Assembly: GCA_025350055.1 (NCBI GenBank) | Contig: JANXYK010000031.1 | Location: forward strand, 62,001-126,000 | Length of the DNA: 64,000 nt | Reading direction: 5' to 3' | From: Gammaproteobacteria bacterium | Lineage (GTDB): Bacteria; Pseudomonadota; Gammaproteobacteria; Steroidobacterales; Steroidobacteraceae | Shown here: positions 7,067 through 16,498 of the stretch, piece by piece | How positions within the stretch are numbered: the stretch's first letter is position 1 | Layout: each line of letters begins with the position of its first letter | Made by a program: the position numbers and the translations under genes | The notes under the pieces: generated by a model | Databases searched by the model: none | Told to the model about the DNA's origin: nothing | The model's input: the letters and a program-made list of their open reading frames with translations, nothing else

Positions 7067-9243
7067 ACGCCGTGACCACGGTGTTCATGGCCACCGCGCC
7101 ACGCGGCCTGGCCGACCTGGTAGCGCGCGAGCTGCGCGAACTGGGCATTACCGAGCTGCGCGAGCGCACCGGCGGCGTGCTGTTTCGCGGCATGCTGGCG
7201 CAGGGCTACGCCGCTTGCCTGCATTCGCGCGTGGCCAGCCGCGTGCTGTTGCGGGTGGCGGAGTTCGACGCCCCGACCACCGAGACCTTCTACGCGGCCG
7301 TGCGCGCGATCGACTGGCGCGCGCATATCGACCCGGCCAGAACGCTGGCCTGCGAATTCACCGGCACGCACCCCACCATCACCCACAGTCATTTTGGCGC
7401 GCTCAAGCTCAAGGATGGCATCTGCGATCAATTGCGCGATGCCTGTGGCGCGCGCCCGGACATCGAACTCGAACGGCCAGCCGTGAAAGTAGTCGCGCAT
7501 GCCAACGGCACGCAGCTTGGACTTTATATCGACCTTGCGGGCGAAGGCCTGCATCGCCGCGGCTACCGACAGCGCGGCGGCGAGGCGCCACTGCGCGAGA
7601 ATCTCGCCGCCGGCATCCTGCTGCGCGCCGGGTGGCCGGCGATCGCCGCGGCGGGCGGTGCCTTTCTCGATCCGATGTGCGGCTCGGGCACGCTGCCCAT
7701 CGAAGCGGCGATGATTGCCGCCGACATCGCTCCGGGATTGCGGCGCGACTACTGGGGTTTCACGGGCTGGTGCGGTCACGATGCCGCACTCTGGCAGCAG
7801 CAACTCGAGCAGGCCAATGAGCGCGTGCGTGCAAACCTTGCGCTCTCAATACGCGGGAGCGATCAGGATGCGGCCGTACTACGCAACGCTGCGCTCAATG
7901 CCGAGCGTGCCGGCGTTGCATCGCTGCTGCGTTTCGAGTGCCTGCCGGTAACGGCCGCGCGGCCCGATACCGCGAATGGCCTGCTGTGCTGCAATCCGCC
8001 CTACGGCACGCGAATCGGCGATGACGAGCAGGCGCGTGGGGCGCACCGCGAGCTGGGCGCGGTGCTGCGTGAACATTTCAGTGGCTGGCAGGCGGCGATC
8101 CTGACGGCGGCACCCGAGGCTGCGCGCGAGTTGTCGCTGCGCAGCCACCGTACGCACGATCTGTGGAATGGCGCGCTGGCCTGTCGGCTGCTGCGATACG
8201 ACCTTGCGCGCCCCGGTGCGCCGGCGCGTGCTGTGGGCGAGCGACCGGCGCCAGACCCCGAGCTGGTGGCGAGCCCCGGCGCGCGCATGTTCGCCAATCG
8301 CATCGTGAAGAACCTGCGCCTGCTGGGCAAGGCGGCCCGGCAGCAACAGGTCAGCTGCTACCGGCTCTACGATGCCGACATGCCTGAGTACGCCTTCGCG
8401 ATTGATCGCTACGAAGTGCTGCCCGATTCAGCAGTGCACCTGTACGTGCAGGAATACGCGGCGCCCGATTCCGTGGACGCGGCCGCGGCGCAGCGCCGAC
8501 GCGCTGAAGCGCTGGCCGCGCTTCCGGGGGCCTGCGGCGTCGAACCCTCGAACATCCACCTGCGCACGCGCGCGCGTCAACGCGGGAGCAGCCAGTACAC
8601 GCGCGTGGCGCAACGACAGGAGTTCATGCTGGTCGAAGAGGATGGGCTACAATTCAATGTGAACTTCGGCGACTACCTCGACACGGGCCTGTTCCTCGAT
8701 CACCGCATGGTGCGCCAGCGGGCGAGGGCGGCGGCCAGCGGCCGACGTTTCCTCAATCTGTTCTGCTACACGGCCAGTGCCACCGTGCATGCGGCCGCGG
8801 GCGGCGCGACGCAATCGCTCAGCGTCGACATGTCAGCCACCTATCTCGAGTGGGCGGCGAGGAATTTCCGCGCCAATGCCCTGCAGCGCGAGTCTCACGA
8901 ACTGCTGCAGGCCGATTGCCTGGAGTGGTTGCGCGAGGCGCGCAAGCCCATCTGGGATTTGATCCTGCTCGACCCACCGACCTTTTCCAACTCAAAGCGC
9001 ATGAGCGCGGTGCTCGATACGCAGCGCGATCACGCGGCGCTGATCGAGGAGTGCATGCGCTTGCTGGCGCCGGGTGGATTGTTGCTGTTTTCCACCAATG
9101 CGCAGCGCTTCAAACTGGATGACTCGGTGAGCGAACGCTGGGCCGTGACTGACATTTCGACCGCGACCATCCCCTTCGATTTCAAACGCAACGAGCGCAT
9201 TCACCGTTGCTATGAACTGCGCGCGCAGGCTCAGTTGACGTAG
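7063..9243 (+). CDS. rlmL: Bifunctional 23S rRNA methyltransferase RlmK/RlmL
   Basis: A 726-residue fused enzyme. The N-terminal half (RlmL) has a THUMP-type RNA-binding segment (residues ~45-155), a SAM-binding [14 protein letters not shown] and the N-methyltransferase motif NPPYGTR at ~311, and makes m2G2445 in 23S rRNA. The C-terminal half (RlmK) has [16 protein letters not shown] for SAM and [13 protein letters not shown] at ~635 and makes m7G2069. Length and order match the gammaproteobacterial fusion. Translation starts at a GTG at 7063 inside the stop codon of the puuC relic. The 3' end overlaps the convergent DUF2799 gene by 13 bases. Confidence 0.96.
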   Translation: MNAVTTVFMATAPRGLADLVARELRELGITELRERTGGVLFRGMLAQGYAACLHSRVASRVLLRVAEFDAPTTETFYAAVRAIDWRAHIDPARTLACEFTGTHPTITHSHFGALKLKDGICDQLRDACGARPDIELERPAVKVVAHANGTQLGLYIDLAGEGLHRRGYRQRGGEAPLRENLAAGILLRAGWPAIAAAGGAFLDPMCGSGTLPIEAAMIAADIAPGLRRDYWGFTGWCGHDAALWQQQLEQANERVRANLALSIRGSDQDAAVLRNAALNAERAGVASLLRFECLPVTAARPDTANGLLCCNPPYGTRIGDDEQARGAHRELGAVLREHFSGWQAAILTAAPEAARELSLRSHRTHDLWNGALACRLLRYDLARPGAPARAVGERPAPDPELVASPGARMFANRIVKNLRLLGKAARQQQVSCYRLYDADMPEYAFAIDRYEVLPDSAVHLYVQEYAAPDSVDAAAAQRRRAEALAALPGACGVEPSNIHLRTRARQRGSSQYTRVAQRQEFMLVEEDGLQFNVNFGDYLDTGLFLDHRMVRQRARAAASGRRFLNLFCYTASATVHAAAGGATQSLSVDMSATYLEWAARNFRANALQRESHELLQADCLEWLREARKPIWDLILLDPPTFSNSKRMSAVLDTQRDHAALIEECMRLLAPGGLLLFSTNAQRFKLDDSVSERWAVTDISTATIPFDFKRNERIHRCYELRAQAQLT

Positions 9244-9860
9244 GCCATCTGCGTGCGATATTCCTGCAGTTCCTGCTGGTAGCGCTGCAGGTCATGCTCG
9301 AGCTGATCGATATCGAGCACCAGGTGTTCATGCCGCTGCGCCAGTTGTTCGGTTTCCAGTAGTGCGTCGGCGCGTTGCTCCGAACTGCTGTTGGGGCTGA
9401 TCACGTCAAAGCCCGCCTCGGTGATGCGATGCTCGATGCCGTCCAGTTCGCGACGCTCGGAGGCCAGACGCTCGCTGGTCTGGCGCACGCGATACTCGCG
9501 GCTGTGCAGTTCGCGACCCGCTTCGTAGGCTTGAGTGAAAGCCGGCGCCAGATCAGCGGCGCAATAGCCGCCATAACTGCCGCCGGCGGCGCCGACGCGA
9601 TAGCCGTTCTCGGGCTGGCAGTATTCGCGCAGACCCTCGGTGCGGCCGGCACGATAGGCATCCAGGTTCGGCGTGACACCGGCGGCGGCGCAGGCCTTGC
9701 GGCGCTGGCCGATCGCCTCGCCGCTGCGTCCGGCAGCACCGTCCTCGTAGCCGACCGTACGCCAGTCGACGGTCCGGCATTCCTGCTTGCTCATGGAAGC
9801 ACAGCCCGCCAGGCCGAAGCTGGAGACCAGGCAGGCCGCCGCGAAGATGGCTGATTTCAT
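9231..9860 (-). CDS. DUF2799 lipoprotein
   Basis: A 209-residue envelope lipoprotein from the ATG at 9860 (MKSAIFAA); lipobox LAGC at about residues 17-20. The mature part begins with TVDWRTVGYEDGAAGR, the DUF2799 signature, and repeats the Gly/Tyr/Arg pattern twice more (LDAYRAGRTEGLREYC and FTQAYEAGRELHSREY). The last ~90 residues are charged and heptad-like and likely form a coiled coil. Function of the family is unknown. A GTGA-N6-TCAC palindrome lies 69-82 bases upstream. Confidence 0.85.
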   Translation of the reverse strand: MKSAIFAAACLVSSFGLAGCASMSKQECRTVDWRTVGYEDGAAGRSGEAIGQRRKACAAAGVTPNLDAYRAGRTEGLREYCQPENGYRVGAAGGSYGGYCAADLAPAFTQAYEAGRELHSREYRVRQTSERLASERRELDGIEHRITEAGFDVISPNSSSEQRADALLETEQLAQRHEHLVLDIDQLEHDLQRYQQELQEYRTQMAYVN

Positions 9861-9928
9861 GCTGCACCCTTGTGATAGCCAGAGGCCTGACCCTGGCCTC
9901 ACCTTAGGTGCGGGCTTGTTTGCCGGGC

Positions 9929-9942
9929 GTGAGTGGCCTCAC
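9929..9942. promoter_or_regulatory. CRP-like half-site palindrome upstream of the DUF2799 gene
   Basis: GTGA-GTGGCC-TCAC matches the core of CRP/Vfr/Clp-type operators (GTGA-N6-TCAC), centred about 75 bases before the start codon at 9860. The core alone is expected roughly once by chance in a window this size, so this is only a candidate. Confidence 0.25.
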
Positions 9943-10013
9943 GGAACCACCATTGCCGGCTTCTGTTAAACCAGCGGGGGCGCGCCACGGGCCGCGCTGC
10001 CACGCGGCGCGCC

Positions 10014-10241
10014 TCAGCGGTTGGCGTCGTCGGCGTCCTGTCGTAGCTTGGCTGCCTGCTGGTTGGCCGCATCCACCTGCTGTTGCACGCGCTGTTCAGT
10101 CTGCTGGGCCTGCTTTGCCGCTTCGGCCTCGGACGCGGCACCGGCAGCGCCGGTGGCGGCGGTCTCGGTGAGTCCGCAGCCGACTAGCGTGAGTGCCAGG
10201 GACGTGAGTGCAAGCAGTGGCAGCTTCGGTGCAATCGTCAT
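10014..10241 (-). CDS. Small coiled-coil lipoprotein
   Basis: 75 residues from the ATG at 10241, which has an AAGGAG Shine-Dalgarno nine bases upstream. The signal ends in a lipobox LVGC. The remainder is Ala/Gln/Glu-rich (EAAKQAQQTEQRVQQQVDAA, then NQQAAKLRQDADDANR) with clear heptad periodicity, reminiscent of Lpp-type or stalk-like envelope lipoproteins. Its ATG overlaps the TGA of the DUF885 peptidase upstream (ATGA), so the two are co-translated. No specific function can be given. Confidence 0.7.
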   Translation of the reverse strand: MTIAPKLPLLALTSLALTLVGCGLTETAATGAAGAASEAEAAKQAQQTEQRVQQQVDAANQQAAKLRQDADDANR

Positions 10242-12073
10242 GATGCCTTGCTCCTTGCGATCCATTCATCGACCAGTCGTTCCAGCACGGTCAGCGGTAC
10301 ACCGCCATTTTCCAGCACCACGGCGTGGAAATCCTTGAGATTGAATTTCGCGCCCAGCGCCTGCCTGGCTCGTTCGCGCAGTTCGAGGATCTTGAGTTGC
10401 CCGACCTTGTAGGCACAGGCCTGGCCCGGCTGACCCATGTAGCGCTCGATTTCCGAGACCACTTCGCTCTCGTTCATGCCGGTGGTCTGGGCCATGTAGC
10501 TGATGGCCTGCTCGCGAGTCCAGCCGTCGGCATGCAGTCCGGTATCGACCACCAGTCGTGTGGCGCGAAACAATTCGGCCTCAAGGCGCCCCAGATCACC
10601 GAAGGGGTCGTCCTTGTACATGCCGATTTCGGCCGCGAGCCGCTCGGCGTACAGCGCCCAGCCTTCCGCATACGCCGAATAGAGGGTCTGCTGGCGGATG
10701 ATCGGCAGATCCTTGAGGTTCAAGGCAGTCGCGATCTGGAAGTGGTGCCCGGGTATGCCCTCGTGGTAGGCGAGGGTCTTCATGGTCCAGGTGGCGCTCT
10801 CGGTCACATCGCGCAGGTTGGCGAAGAACACCCCGGGGCGCGAGCCATCCATCGCGGCTGGCTGATAGTAAGCGCCGGCCGAACCCTTCTCCGCGGCGAC
10901 CGGTACGCGCTGCACCTCCAGCTTGCCGGGCGGCATGGTGCGAAAGAACTCAGGCATCCGCGCGTTCACTTCATCGAGTATCTGCTGGTACTTCTCCAGC
11001 AGCTGCTTGCGCCCTGCATCGGTGTTGGGCAGGAGGTAACGCGGATCCTTGTGCAGCGTCTGCACGCGCTCGCCGACGCTCCCCTTGCTGAGCCCCTGGC
11101 TTTTCAGCAGCTGATCCATCTCGCCACTGACGCGCGCCACCTCGGCCAGGCCGAGCGCATGGATCTTTGCCGGCGAGTAGTCGGTGGTGGTCATCTGCTT
11201 GAGCGTCGCGGCGTAGTAGGCCGCGCCCTCGGGCAGGCGGCCCACGCCGGCAGCCTGCGTGGCCGCGGCGGCGCGCTGCGTTTCAAGTGCCTCGATCATG
11301 CGCTGGTAGGCAGGGTAAACCTCGCTGCGCACCGCCTCGGTGGCTTGCTGGATAAGCTCTGATTGCAGCTTGGCATCGATTCCGCGGGCGCCCTTCATGC
11401 GCGTCGCAAAAGTCGTCACCAACGGATTCTCGCCAGGCTGCGGCGCGACGGTGTCGCGGATGCCAGCCTCGGCGCGATCCAGCAGCGAGATCGGCAATAT
11501 CACGCCGGCCTTGGATTGACGCAGCATTTCGCCGGTGACCGCGTCGAGCTTGGGGCCGGTGGCCTGCAGGCGGCTGACATAGTTGCGCGCCGTCTTCTCG
11601 TTCTTCACGACATGCGAGGTCTCGAGGAAATTGATGAGCTGCACCTGGGTGCCCCACATCGGCGAGATCGGATACAGGGCTTCGGAAGACAGCCAGTTGA
11701 AGGGCTTGAACGACAGCGCGGTCTGGTACTGATCGAGCAGGATGTCGTAGGTGATCTGATCCTGGTGATTGAGCCTGGCGCGGTCGAACTGCTGCGTCTC
11801 GGCGACGAAACGCTCGAAGCGCGCGTAGTCCTCATCGCGCTTGGCCACGCCCACCGCGGCAAGTCGCCCGGAATGACGGTCGAGCAGCGTGCCATCGATG
11901 ATGCCGACCTGTGTGAACAGCTCGGGGTTCTGATACAGGAAAAGCAGGATCTGCCGGTCGGCCAGTTGATTGATGGTGAAGGGCTTGCCGAATCCGATCC
12001 GGTACACGCCGTAGCCGACGAGCAGCAGGACGATCAGCAGGCTCCAACGCACTACTCTCCAGAAGGTTTTCAT
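10238..12073 (-). CDS. DUF885 family membrane-anchored metallopeptidase-like protein
   Basis: 611 residues from the ATG at 12073. Residues ~7-24 (RWSLLIVLLLVGYGVYRIG) form an uncleaved N-terminal membrane anchor, placing the body in the periplasm. The conserved DUF885 block YHEGIPGHHFQ near residue 460 has an HExxxxHH pattern expected for zinc binding, and TRLVVDTGLHADGWTREQA and SEIERYMGQPGQACAYK are further family signatures. Members are presumed carboxypeptidases or dipeptidases. It ends by overlapping the start of a small lipoprotein. A longer start at 12142 is possible, but the chosen ATG begins the membrane segment and follows a GGGGGA. Confidence 0.85.
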   Translation of the reverse strand: MKTFWRVVRWSLLIVLLLVGYGVYRIGFGKPFTINQLADRQILLFLYQNPELFTQVGIIDGTLLDRHSGRLAAVGVAKRDEDYARFERFVAETQQFDRARLNHQDQITYDILLDQYQTALSFKPFNWLSSEALYPISPMWGTQVQLINFLETSHVVKNEKTARNYVSRLQATGPKLDAVTGEMLRQSKAGVILPISLLDRAEAGIRDTVAPQPGENPLVTTFATRMKGARGIDAKLQSELIQQATEAVRSEVYPAYQRMIEALETQRAAAATQAAGVGRLPEGAAYYAATLKQMTTTDYSPAKIHALGLAEVARVSGEMDQLLKSQGLSKGSVGERVQTLHKDPRYLLPNTDAGRKQLLEKYQQILDEVNARMPEFFRTMPPGKLEVQRVPVAAEKGSAGAYYQPAAMDGSRPGVFFANLRDVTESATWTMKTLAYHEGIPGHHFQIATALNLKDLPIIRQQTLYSAYAEGWALYAERLAAEIGMYKDDPFGDLGRLEAELFRATRLVVDTGLHADGWTREQAISYMAQTTGMNESEVVSEIERYMGQPGQACAYKVGQLKILELRERARQALGAKFNLKDFHAVVLENGGVPLTVLERLVDEWIARSKAS

Positions 12074-12277
12074 CGCGCTAGTTCCCCCGTCAGTGTTCTG
12101 TTCAATGCGACGGATCATAGCCCCTGGGCCTGCGCCGGTCATGCATTGCTGAACCGCTGCTGAACCGCGCAGTTCAGTCGCCGTTCATCGCCGCTGCCCG
12201 AGACTTGCACGCAAGCGCCAACAACGCGCCGCAAACCGCGGCGCGCTGCGCGCAGGGTCACCAACGCAGAGGTAATT

Positions 12278-12871
12278 GTGAACAAGATTGCAAAGCTGTC
12301 GATCGTTGTGTGCGCTGTGGTGGCTGCCGGCACCGCCATGGCCAGCGGCTATGACCGGGATGGCGACAACCGTGACTATCATGAGCGCGCGCGGCGCGAG
12401 CGTGCGGAGCGGCCACGTCCCTACGTCGGCTTCAGTTTCGGCGAGCTGCGCTACAACGAGGAGGGTCTCAACACCATCAAGCCGACGGTGGCGATGGTGC
12501 GCATCGGCGCGCCGTTGGGTCGCAACCTCTCCATCGAAGGTCGCATCGCCGGGAGCTTTGGCAACAGTTCGACTGATGGCTACGGCTTGCAGCTGCGCTC
12601 GGCGTACACCGGTTACCTGAAGGGCTCACTGCCGCTGGCCCCGGGTTTCTCGCTGTACGCGCTCGGCGGTATCGGCGCGGTGAACCTGGAGCGCGACTTT
12701 GGCCTGGGTACCACCCACGATACGGGCCTGAGTGCAGGCGTCGGCGCCGAATTCGATCTCCCGGGTGGCGCGTCGCTGAATGCGGAGTGGGTGCGGCTGC
12801 CCGGTGGCAACAACCTGGGCTACGACTACACCAACGACATGGCCTCGATCGGCGTGTCCTGGCGCTTCTAG
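12278..12871 (+). CDS. Small outer-membrane beta-barrel protein
   Basis: 197 residues from a GTG at 12278 preceded by AGAGG. A signal peptide (cleavage after AMA) is followed by a short charged linker (residues ~24-50), then eight or so amphipathic strands beginning PYVGFSFGELRY and closing with MASIGVSWRF. The final Phe and the strand pattern fit an OmpA/OmpX-like eight-stranded barrel (porin family PF13505). The internal pattern IEGRIAGSFG and SLYALGGIGAVNLERDFG is typical. Its role is unknown. The gene is monocistronic and converges with puuB, the two stop codons overlapping. Confidence 0.8.
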   Translation: MNKIAKLSIVVCAVVAAGTAMASGYDRDGDNRDYHERARRERAERPRPYVGFSFGELRYNEEGLNTIKPTVAMVRIGAPLGRNLSIEGRIAGSFGNSSTDGYGLQLRSAYTGYLKGSLPLAPGFSLYALGGIGAVNLERDFGLGTTHDTGLSAGVGAEFDLPGGASLNAEWVRLPGGNNLGYDYTNDMASIGVSWRF

Positions 12872-14166
12872 AGCAGATCGCGCAGGCGAAACCACAACAT
12901 CGCCAGCACCAGTACCGGGCGGCGCAGCCATGCGCCGCCCGGGAAGTCGTGGTGCGGAATGCGTGCCATCAGGTCAAAGCGTTCGCTCACACCGGCAATG
13001 GCCTCGGCCATGATGCTGCCGGCGATACCGCTGAGCGCCAGCCCGTGGCCGGAGTAGCCCTGCAGGAACCACACATTGGGATGCAGGCGGCCAAGGTGCG
13101 GCGCACGATTCATCGTGATGTCGATCGTGCCGCCCCAGTGATAGTCGATGCGCGTGCCTGCCAGCTGCGGGAACACGCGCAGCATGCGGGCGCGTGTGAC
13201 GGGCACCGCCTCGAATTGCTCCAGCCCTGAATAACTGACGCGGCCGCCGAACAGCAGTCGGTGATCCGCGGAGCGCCGGTAGTAATCGATGATCCAGTTC
13301 TGGTCAAAGACCGCGGCATTGTTGGCTATCAGTTCGCGCGCACGCGCTTCGCCCAGTGGTTCGGTGGCGATGATGAAGCTGCCCACCGGCATGATCTTGC
13401 GGGAGAGCGCGGGCGCCAGTTTGCCCAGGCGCAGATTGCCGGCCAGCAGCAAATGCCGGCACTTCAGTTCACCGGCCACGCCATCGGCGTCGGTGCGCAC
13501 ACACACGCCCTCATTCGTGAGGCGATAGTCGAGCGCGCAGGTGTTCTCATGTATCACCACGCCTGCCTGCGCCGCGGCAGCGGCGAGCCCGAGTGCATAG
13601 CGCAGCGGATGCAGGTGACCGCCGTGCGCATCGTAAAGCCCGGCGAGATAGCGTGTTGTGGCCAGCACCGTGGCCAGTTCCTCGCGGCTCATCAGCTGCG
13701 TGGGTGGATAGCCGAGCGCCTGCAGTTCCTCCTGCATCTGCGCCAGCTCCACCACCTGGCGCGGCTTCTCGGCCACTGCCAGCGTGCCATCCGCCCAGTG
13801 GCAGTCGATCTGGTAGCGAGCAATACGCTCGCGCAGCAGCTTCAGGCCCGCCACCGAAATTTCCCAGACCGCGCGCGCACCGGCGGCGCCCAACAGCCGT
13901 TCGAGCTTCTGCTGCCCGCAGGCTACGCCCACCAGCGCTTGTCCGCCGTTGCGGCCTGAGGGGCCCCAGGCCACGCGCTGCGCTTCGAGCACGGTGACGC
14001 GATAGCCGCGCTCGGCCAGCGCCAGGGCGGCCGACAGGCCGCTGTAGCCACCGCCCACCACGCAGATATCGGTGGTGGCGCTCCCCTGCAGCGCCGGGCA
14101 GGGCGGGGGCAGGATGGTCGAGGCGGTGTAGTAGCTCTCGGGGTAATTGGCAAGCGATTTCGCCAT
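12868..14166 (-). CDS. puuB: Gamma-glutamylputrescine oxidase-like FAD oxidoreductase
   Basis: 432 residues of the DAO/GlpO-type FAD amine oxidases. TDICVVGGGYSGLSAALALA at ~32-51 is the FAD ADP-binding fold, VAWGPSGRNGGQ is the PuuB-type cofactor-linking region, and MNRAPHLGRLHPNVWFLQGY plus SGHGLALSG close the FAD site. PuuB oxidises gamma-glutamylputrescine to the aminobutyraldehyde with release of ammonia and hydrogen peroxide. It is divergent from puuD-puuA-potFGHI across a 212-base promoter region, which supports the assignment over other DAO-family amine oxidases. Confidence 0.9.
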   Translation of the reverse strand: MAKSLANYPESYYTASTILPPPCPALQGSATTDICVVGGGYSGLSAALALAERGYRVTVLEAQRVAWGPSGRNGGQALVGVACGQQKLERLLGAAGARAVWEISVAGLKLLRERIARYQIDCHWADGTLAVAEKPRQVVELAQMQEELQALGYPPTQLMSREELATVLATTRYLAGLYDAHGGHLHPLRYALGLAAAAAQAGVVIHENTCALDYRLTNEGVCVRTDADGVAGELKCRHLLLAGNLRLGKLAPALSRKIMPVGSFIIATEPLGEARARELIANNAAVFDQNWIIDYYRRSADHRLLFGGRVSYSGLEQFEAVPVTRARMLRVFPQLAGTRIDYHWGGTIDITMNRAPHLGRLHPNVWFLQGYSGHGLALSGIAGSIMAEAIAGVSERFDLMARIPHHDFPGGAWLRRPVLVLAMLWFRLRDLL

Positions 14167-14378
14167 CCGGCCAGCATACTCGCCGGCCCTGGAGATGGCG
14201 AATTGCCTATCTGAAACAATGAGTTACGATGCGAGAAATATAGTTGCCAAGGGTCGAATACCGGGCCTTCCGCGAGGACTTGTGCGCCGCGCCTATGCTC
14301 TAATGTTAAGTAGTCAGCTAATACCAGACGGCACCCGGGACCGCAGCGCGACCCGGCCCAGCCGGAGTCCTTGCATCC

Positions 14379-15128
14379 ATGTCTTCCAAACGACCTCTGA
14401 TCGGTATTCCTGCGGATCGTCGCATGATCGGGCCGCAGGCCTACCACCTGGTGGGTGAGAAATACCTCATCGCGGCGCTCGACGCCGCCGGCGCCATTCC
14501 GGTGATCGTGCCGGCGATCGGGCGCGAGCTGAACATGGACGGTCTGTTCGAATCGCTGCACGGATTGCTGTTCATGGGTAGCCCATCGAATGTCGAGCCG
14601 CACCGCTACCAGGGCGAGCCGAGTTCCGAGGGCACGCTGCACGATCCGCATCGCGACGAGACCACGCTGCCGCTGATTCCGCGCGCGGTGGCCGCGGGCG
14701 TTCCGGTGCTCGGCATCTGCCGCGGTTTCCAGGAGTTCAACGTGGCCTTCGGCGGTACGCTGTGGCAGAAGCTGCAGGAAGTGCCGGGTTTCCTCGATCA
14801 TCGCGAGCAGCCTGAGTTGCCGCTGGAGACGCAGTACGCGCCGGCGCACGAGATCAGCCTGACGCCGGGCGGCTTGCTGCAGCGCCTGGCCGGTGGCGCG
14901 AGCAGCGTGCACGTGAACTCGCTCCACAGCCAGGGCGTGCGCGAGCTGGGCAAGGGCCTCAGCGTCGAGGCGCGCGCCAGCGATGGCGTGATCGAGGCCT
15001 TCCGCGTCAGCGCGGCGCGGCAGTTTGCGCTCGCGGTGCAATGGCACCCCGAGTGGCAGGTCATGAACAATGAATTCTCGAAGGCGCTGTTCGCCGAATT
15101 CGGCGCCGCCTGTCGGGAGCGAATATAG
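14379..15128 (+). CDS. puuD: Gamma-glutamyl-GABA hydrolase
   Basis: A 249-residue class I glutamine amidotransferase-like hydrolase (peptidase C26). The nucleophile Cys114 lies in VLGICRGFQEFNVAFGG and the catalytic His-Pro-Glu triad part is AVQWHPEW near residue 221. PuuD releases GABA from gamma-glutamyl-GABA, the last step of the glutamylated putrescine pathway. It is followed 14 bases later by puuA, so the two form the head of an operon that probably runs through pot and the PLP genes to ~23085. The ~212-base region before it is shared with puuB. Confidence 0.93.
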   Translation: MSSKRPLIGIPADRRMIGPQAYHLVGEKYLIAALDAAGAIPVIVPAIGRELNMDGLFESLHGLLFMGSPSNVEPHRYQGEPSSEGTLHDPHRDETTLPLIPRAVAAGVPVLGICRGFQEFNVAFGGTLWQKLQEVPGFLDHREQPELPLETQYAPAHEISLTPGGLLQRLAGGASSVHVNSLHSQGVRELGKGLSVEARASDGVIEAFRVSAARQFALAVQWHPEWQVMNNEFSKALFAEFGAACRERI

Positions 15129-15142
15129 AAAGGTGGTGATTT

Positions 15143-16483
15143 ATGGCCAATGAAATCCAGCAATTCTTCCGCGACCACGGCATCTCTGAAGTGGAAGCGA
15201 TCATTCCCGACATGGCGGGCATCGCGCGCGGCAAGCTGATGCCGGCGGAAAAATTCGCCGAAGATGCCGGCATGCGCCTGCCGGAAAGCATTTTTCTGCA
15301 GACAGTGACTGGCGACTATCCGGGCGACACCACCTCGGCGATGAGCGCCGCGGAGATCGACATCGTGCTCAAGGCCGATCCGAAGACCGTGCGCGTGGTG
15401 CCCTGGGCCGCCGAACCCACCGCGCAGGTGATACACGATTGCTACTACTCGGATGGCCGGCGCGTGACGATGGCGCCGCGCCAGGTGCTGCAGCACGTGC
15501 TCGAGCTATACGCCGAGCGCGGCTGGCAGCCGGTGGTGGCGCCCGAGCTCGAGTTCTACCTGGTCGAGCCGAACATCGATGCCGACTACCAGCTCAAGCC
15601 ACCGATCGGTCGCTCCGGTCGTTCCGAGCCGGGCCGGCAGTCGTACAGCATCGCGGCGGTCAACGAGTTTGATCCGCTGTTCGACGATCTGTATGCCTTC
15701 TGCGAGGCGCAGGATATCGAGATCGATACGCTGATCCACGAAGATGGCCCGGCGCAGATGGAGATCAACCTGCTGCACGGCGATGCGATGAATCTTGCCG
15801 ACCAGGCCTTTCTCTTCAAGCGCACCGCGCGCGAAGCGGCGCTGCGCCACAAGATGTATGCCACCTTCATGGCAAAGCCGCACAGCAAGGAGCCGGGCAG
15901 CGCGATGCACATCCACCAGAGCGTGGTGGATACCAAGACCGGCGAGAACATCTTCTCGAACCCTGATGGTTCACCCTCGACCCTGTTTTTTGCGCATATC
16001 GCGGGGCTGCAGCGCTATCTGCCGCCTGCCATGAGCCTGTTCGCACCGAACGTGAATTCCTACCGGCGCATCACGCGGGCTTCACTGGCACCGATCAACG
16101 TGCAGTGGGGCTACGACAATCGCACGGCGGGGCTGCGCGTACCGGTCTCGGGCCCGGAAGCACGACGCGTCGAGAATCGCCTGGGTGGTGCCGATGCCAA
16201 CCCTTATATCGCCATCGCCGCCTCGCTGGCCTGCGGGTACCTCGGCATGGTGCAGAACCTGAAGCCGAGCGAACCGATCAGCGGCAGTGCGCGCGACCTG
16301 CCCTGGGATCTGCCGCGCTCCATGGATGACGCGCTCGGGCGCCTGCATGCCTGCGATCCGCTGGTGCAGCTGCTGGGCAAGCCCTTCGTGGCCGCATATT
16401 CCATCGTCAAGCAGGCCGAGCTCGAAGTGTTCCTGCAGGTGATCAGCTCCTGGGAACGCGAGCACTTGCTGCTCAATGTCTGA
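15143..16483 (+). CDS. puuA: Glutamate-putrescine ligase
   Basis: 446 residues, glutamine-synthetase superfamily, with a strong Shine-Dalgarno (AAAGGTGG) before the ATG. The GS catalytic blocks are present: VAPELEFYLVEP (metal ligands), GPAQMEINLLHGDA, ATFMAKPHSKEPGSAMHIHQ and the ARG-equivalent APNVNSYRRI. The protein lacks the adenylylation Tyr region typical of GlnA. PuuA couples ATP hydrolysis to joining glutamate and putrescine, the committing step of the pathway. Genome context (puuB, puuD, putrescine ABC transporter) strongly supports this over a generic GS-III-like enzyme. Confidence 0.93.
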   Translation: MANEIQQFFRDHGISEVEAIIPDMAGIARGKLMPAEKFAEDAGMRLPESIFLQTVTGDYPGDTTSAMSAAEIDIVLKADPKTVRVVPWAAEPTAQVIHDCYYSDGRRVTMAPRQVLQHVLELYAERGWQPVVAPELEFYLVEPNIDADYQLKPPIGRSGRSEPGRQSYSIAAVNEFDPLFDDLYAFCEAQDIEIDTLIHEDGPAQMEINLLHGDAMNLADQAFLFKRTAREAALRHKMYATFMAKPHSKEPGSAMHIHQSVVDTKTGENIFSNPDGSPSTLFFAHIAGLQRYLPPAMSLFAPNVNSYRRITRASLAPINVQWGYDNRTAGLRVPVSGPEARRVENRLGGADANPYIAIAASLACGYLGMVQNLKPSEPISGSARDLPWDLPRSMDDALGRLHACDPLVQLLGKPFVAAYSIVKQAELEVFLQVISSWEREHLLLNV

Positions 16484-16498
16484 GCGGATGCAAGGCGC

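Noticed and set aside
14222-14308. Sigma-70 promoters in the puuB-puuD intergenic region
   Set aside because: TATAGT (14239-14244), the minus-strand TATATT (14242-14237) and a minus-strand TTGGCA (14250-14245) are seen, but no -10/-35 pair has acceptable spacing, so no promoter is called although one must be there.
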